7,155 bases of DNA from an uncultured Clostridium sp. GTDB taxonomy: Bacteria > Bacillota > Clostridia > TANB77 > CAG-508. Every line of letters begins with the position of its first letter. The first letter of the stretch is position 1. Where the stretch lies: contig CATLUC010000052.1 of assembly GCA_950059165.1 (NCBI GenBank), forward strand, positions 1-7,155, in the 5' to 3' direction. A program made the position numbers and the translations under genes. The notes under the pieces are model-generated. The model did not search any database. It worked only from the letters and a program-made list of their open reading frames with translations, and had not been told where the DNA came from. Positions 5,212 to 7,155 of the stretch are shown here, in pieces.

Positions 5212-7155
5212 TTAAATATGGTCTAATGCAATTTTATTTCCATCTTCTATATAATATTTAGCATCGTAAAATGGCATTAATTTGTACATATTGTGATAAG
5301 CTATTTGACGTTCTGTATTGTAATTTGATAGTTCCTTTACTCTATTGTAGTCAGGAATATATGTATCATTATCTTCTTGTTTTTCCTCTTCTTTTGGTTC
5401 ACTCTTTAATCTTGGATATTTTCCTTCCAATACTTTTGAAAAGTCCCAAATTTCTTCACTCCATTTTAATGTGTTGGTATAAAATTCTTTTGTCTTTAGA
5501 GTTTCTGGTGTTACAGTATTAATATTTCCTCTCCATGCTTGTGAAGCCATATTAGAAGTTGATAATTCATAATTGTTGGCTCCAGCTATTTTATATCCAT
5601 ATGGATCTCCATATACTCTATATCCAAGTGCTCCTCTTTCGTTTTGTGGCATACTTATGGTGTTTTTCAATGTTAGGTAATTTTGGTATCCTTGATATCC
5701 ACAAATACCTGCATTTGAGCCACCACCAAAATTAACTTTAACATTTGCATAAATATTTTCTAAAACAACACCTCCACCTGGTACTTCTCCAATAAATCCA
5801 CCTGAGCCGTCTGAGCCACTACTTACATAGCCTTCTATATATGAATTTCTAATGGTTGTGTTATATGCCTGACCAATATAACCACCTGTTCTTTTAGCAT
5901 TTCCTACTTTTATATCAACAGCAGAACAATTTTCAATTAAGGTTTTGTTATTTGTTTTACCTGCAAAACTACCTGTACCATTCTCATTTGGTGCTGTAAT
6001 CATTATGTCTCTAATATGTATATTCCTTATTGTAGATGCATTAATAGTTTCTGCAAATATTCCATGTGCTGTAGCACCTGAATTTTTTATTACTAAGTTT
6101 TCAATGGTTGCACCATTTAAAGTGTTAAATAATGGCTTTGCTAAGTTTTTGATGGTGTGTCCACCAAAGTCGATGCTTCCTGTAAATTCTCCTCCAATTA
6201 GTGTTGCATTACTTTCAATTACACTAGCATCTCCATCCATTGTTAATTTATAGTTTCCTGCTGGATCTTCTTTAATTTGTTCTACTAAAGTTTCTAAGTC
6301 AATATTTTCTACTACATTATCAGTTAATTCTCCAAATTCAACTTGTAAGCTATTACTCTTTTCATTTCCTTCATATTGAACCATATTAGGAAGGTCAACT
6401 GTAAAATATAGTTTGTCATTTTCTACTGTATATTTTTTAATACTTGCATTAAATGACTCCATTTCTTTCATTTCTACTTGAACAAAGTATGGTGTTAAGT
6501 CATTTAATTCTGAAACATCTATTCTTGAAACTTTGTCTACTGTACTTCCTGTTTTTCTATATAAAGAAGTTGCAATGATATCTTTCATTTCAATTAAACG
6601 CTCACCAATGCTAATTTCTTGTTGTAACATTTCTTTATTTTGTACTTCATTTTTTCCGTTTTCTATTGCATTTGTATCTAAGTCATAACTTACTAATATT
6701 TTAGCATAATAGATTTCACTATTATTTACTTTTTCAAAAGTAATTGTATTGTCTCCTCTTGTAATTGCTTGCCTTTTTACCTCTACTTTGTTTTCATCTG
6801 TAATTATAATTTCTCCTCCTGTTACAGTTTCTTCTTGGTCAGTTATTTTAAATGTTACTTTTACTGTATTGTCATCTCCTTCTGTATAAGCAAATTTTTC
6901 TACAGTTGGCTTATCTTTTAAAATTTCTACTTTTGCTTGATTATTTTGGGTAACTGGCAATTCTTTTGTATTATCTAGTGTGATTTTTTCAATTATAATA
7001 TCTTTTGCCCCTGATTCTTCATAGGCATCTATGGTTGTTTGGTAAGTATTATTTTCTTTGGTTAAGTTGTATTCTTTTCCATTTATTACTGCTTTTGCTG
7101 GTACAAATTTACTTATATTAGTACTTTCAAATTTTACTGTAATTGCTTCTTGCTT
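5212..7155 (-). CDS. M26 protease, N-terminal segment (open at window edge, ends at frameshift)
   Basis: The frame is open from the window edge to TAA at 5212-5214, about 647 codons; the true start is outside. The first third (7155 to about 6320) is beta-rich, acidic linker or Ig-like sequence, including YDLDTNAIE, typical of the stalk before the M26 N-terminal domain. Then comes a GLUG-type beta-helix cassette (about 6312-5403) with GEFTGSIDFGGHTI, followed by PLF and repeated short IEN/IRN and GG-x-IG rungs. It closes with FY-x-NTLKW and IWDFSKV-x6-YPRLK. A charged linker (EPKEEEKQED) follows, then the start of the catalytic domain (AYHNMYKLMPFYDAKYYIEDGNKI). The stop comes shortly after GNKI, where family members continue, so it reflects a frameshift, not a natural C terminus. 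An apparent TTG start at 6960 has no RBS and in-frame codons continue upstream of it. Confidence 0.85.
   Translation of the reverse strand, partial: KQEAITVKFESTNISKFVPAKAVINGKEYNLTKENNTYQTTIDAYEESGAKDIIIEKITLDNTKELPVTQNNQAKVEILKDKPTVEKFAYTEGDDNTVKVTFKITDQEETVTGGEIIITDENKVEVKRQAITRGDNTITFEKVNNSEIYYAKILVSYDLDTNAIENGKNEVQNKEMLQQEISIGERLIEMKDIIATSLYRKTGSTVDKVSRIDVSELNDLTPYFVQVEMKEMESFNASIKKYTVENDKLYFTVDLPNMVQYEGNEKSNSLQVEFGELTDNVVENIDLETLVEQIKEDPAGNYKLTMDGDASVIESNATLIGGEFTGSIDFGGHTIKNLAKPLFNTLNGATIENLVIKNSGATAHGIFAETINASTIRNIHIRDIMITAPNENGTGSFAGKTNNKTLIENCSAVDIKVGNAKRTGGYIGQAYNTTIRNSYIEGYVSSGSDGSGGFIGEVPGGGVVLENIYANVKVNFGGGSNAGICGYQGYQNYLTLKNTISMPQNERGALGYRVYGDPYGYKIAGANNYELSTSNMASQAWRGNINTVTPETLKTKEFYTNTLKWSEEIWDFSKVLEGKYPRLKSEPKEEEKQEDNDTYIPDYNRVKELSNYNTERQIAYHNMYKLMPFYDAKYYIEDGNKIALDHI

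Larger units (their letters stand above)
860..7155 (-). pseudogene. M26 (IgA1-protease/Zmp-like) zinc metalloprotease, disrupted and 5'-truncated by window edge
   Basis: A single gene of at least about 2,100 codons runs from the right edge to TAG at 860-862. Domain order is: linker and Ig-like segments; beta-helix cassette 1 (about 6312-5403); the M26 catalytic domain (about 5350-3050) with HESAH at 3878-3892; cassette 2 (about 3015-1883); cassette 3 (about 1860-863). M26 enzymes are large cell-surface or secreted zinc proteases, several of which cleave IgA1 or other host glycoproteins; the substrate here cannot be read from sequence. Two lesions split it: a frameshift within 5212-5233 and an in-frame TGA at 2885-2887. 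Protein similarity continues without a gap across both, and the segments after them begin only at GTG codons with no RBS. As assembled it cannot make full-length enzyme. Sequencing errors are the alternative. Confidence 0.85.

Noticed and set aside
5212..5233. Programmed -1 ribosomal frameshift joining the two protease segments
   Set aside because: The only slippery-like string (TTTAAAT) is not in register with the incoming frame, no downstream stem-loop is evident, and proteases of this family are not known to need a frameshift.
5945..6253. Plus-strand 102-codon frame opposite the protease, rich in hydrophobic residues
   Set aside because: It has no RBS or promoter, and its composition is what the reverse complement of a beta-helix repeat region gives. 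The protease frame on the other strand has clear domain matches. Other plus-strand frames over 2688-5522 are rejected likewise.

Overview
The window is AT-rich and reads as a low-GC member of the Bacillota (Firmicutes), most likely a host-associated clostridial or related lineage. The reasons are the strong purine-rich Shine-Dalgarno sites (GAGGTGG, GGGGGTGG), near-consensus sigma-A promoters (TTGACT-17-TATAAT), hairpin-plus-U-tract terminators, and a very large surface-type M26 zinc metalloprotease gene of the IgA1-protease/Zmp class. No phylogenetic marker gene is present, so this placement is an inference.

Positions 860-7155, minus strand, hold one very large M26-type metalloprotease gene cut by the right window edge, so its 5' end, signal peptide and promoter are missing. 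Read from 7155 down to 860, it encodes Ig-like/linker segments, a first GLUG-type beta-helix cassette, the catalytic M26 domain with HESAH (3878-3892) and a downstream Glu, then two more beta-helix cassettes. The frame is broken twice by single-base lesions. One is a frameshift that must lie within 5212-5233. The other is an in-frame TGA at 2885-2887, in a column where the other two cassettes have Gly. As assembled it is a pseudogene or carries two assembly errors. A bidirectional hairpin terminator (813-852) closes it.

Positions 1-780 contain no large gene. They hold two tandem copies, 421 bp apart, of a compact module that looks like a type I (RNA-regulated) toxin-antitoxin locus. Each copy has a strong plus-strand promoter driving a short RNA of about 80-100 nt, which ends in a hairpin. 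Converging on it from the minus strand is a 37-38 codon hydrophobic peptide gene with a strong RBS. The two RNAs overlap tail to tail through a shared bidirectional terminator, as in the Fst/par family. I do not recognise the peptide or RNA sequences.

Module 1 (about 50-453) is complete: toxin promoter, a 5' leader that can fold onto the toxin RBS, toxin and antisense RNA. Module 2 (about 471-760) keeps the antisense RNA and peptide but appears to have lost the toxin leader and promoter. The most interesting signals are the identical 5' ends of the antisense RNA and toxin mRNA, the conserved terminator loop on covarying stems, and the predicted RBS sequestration.
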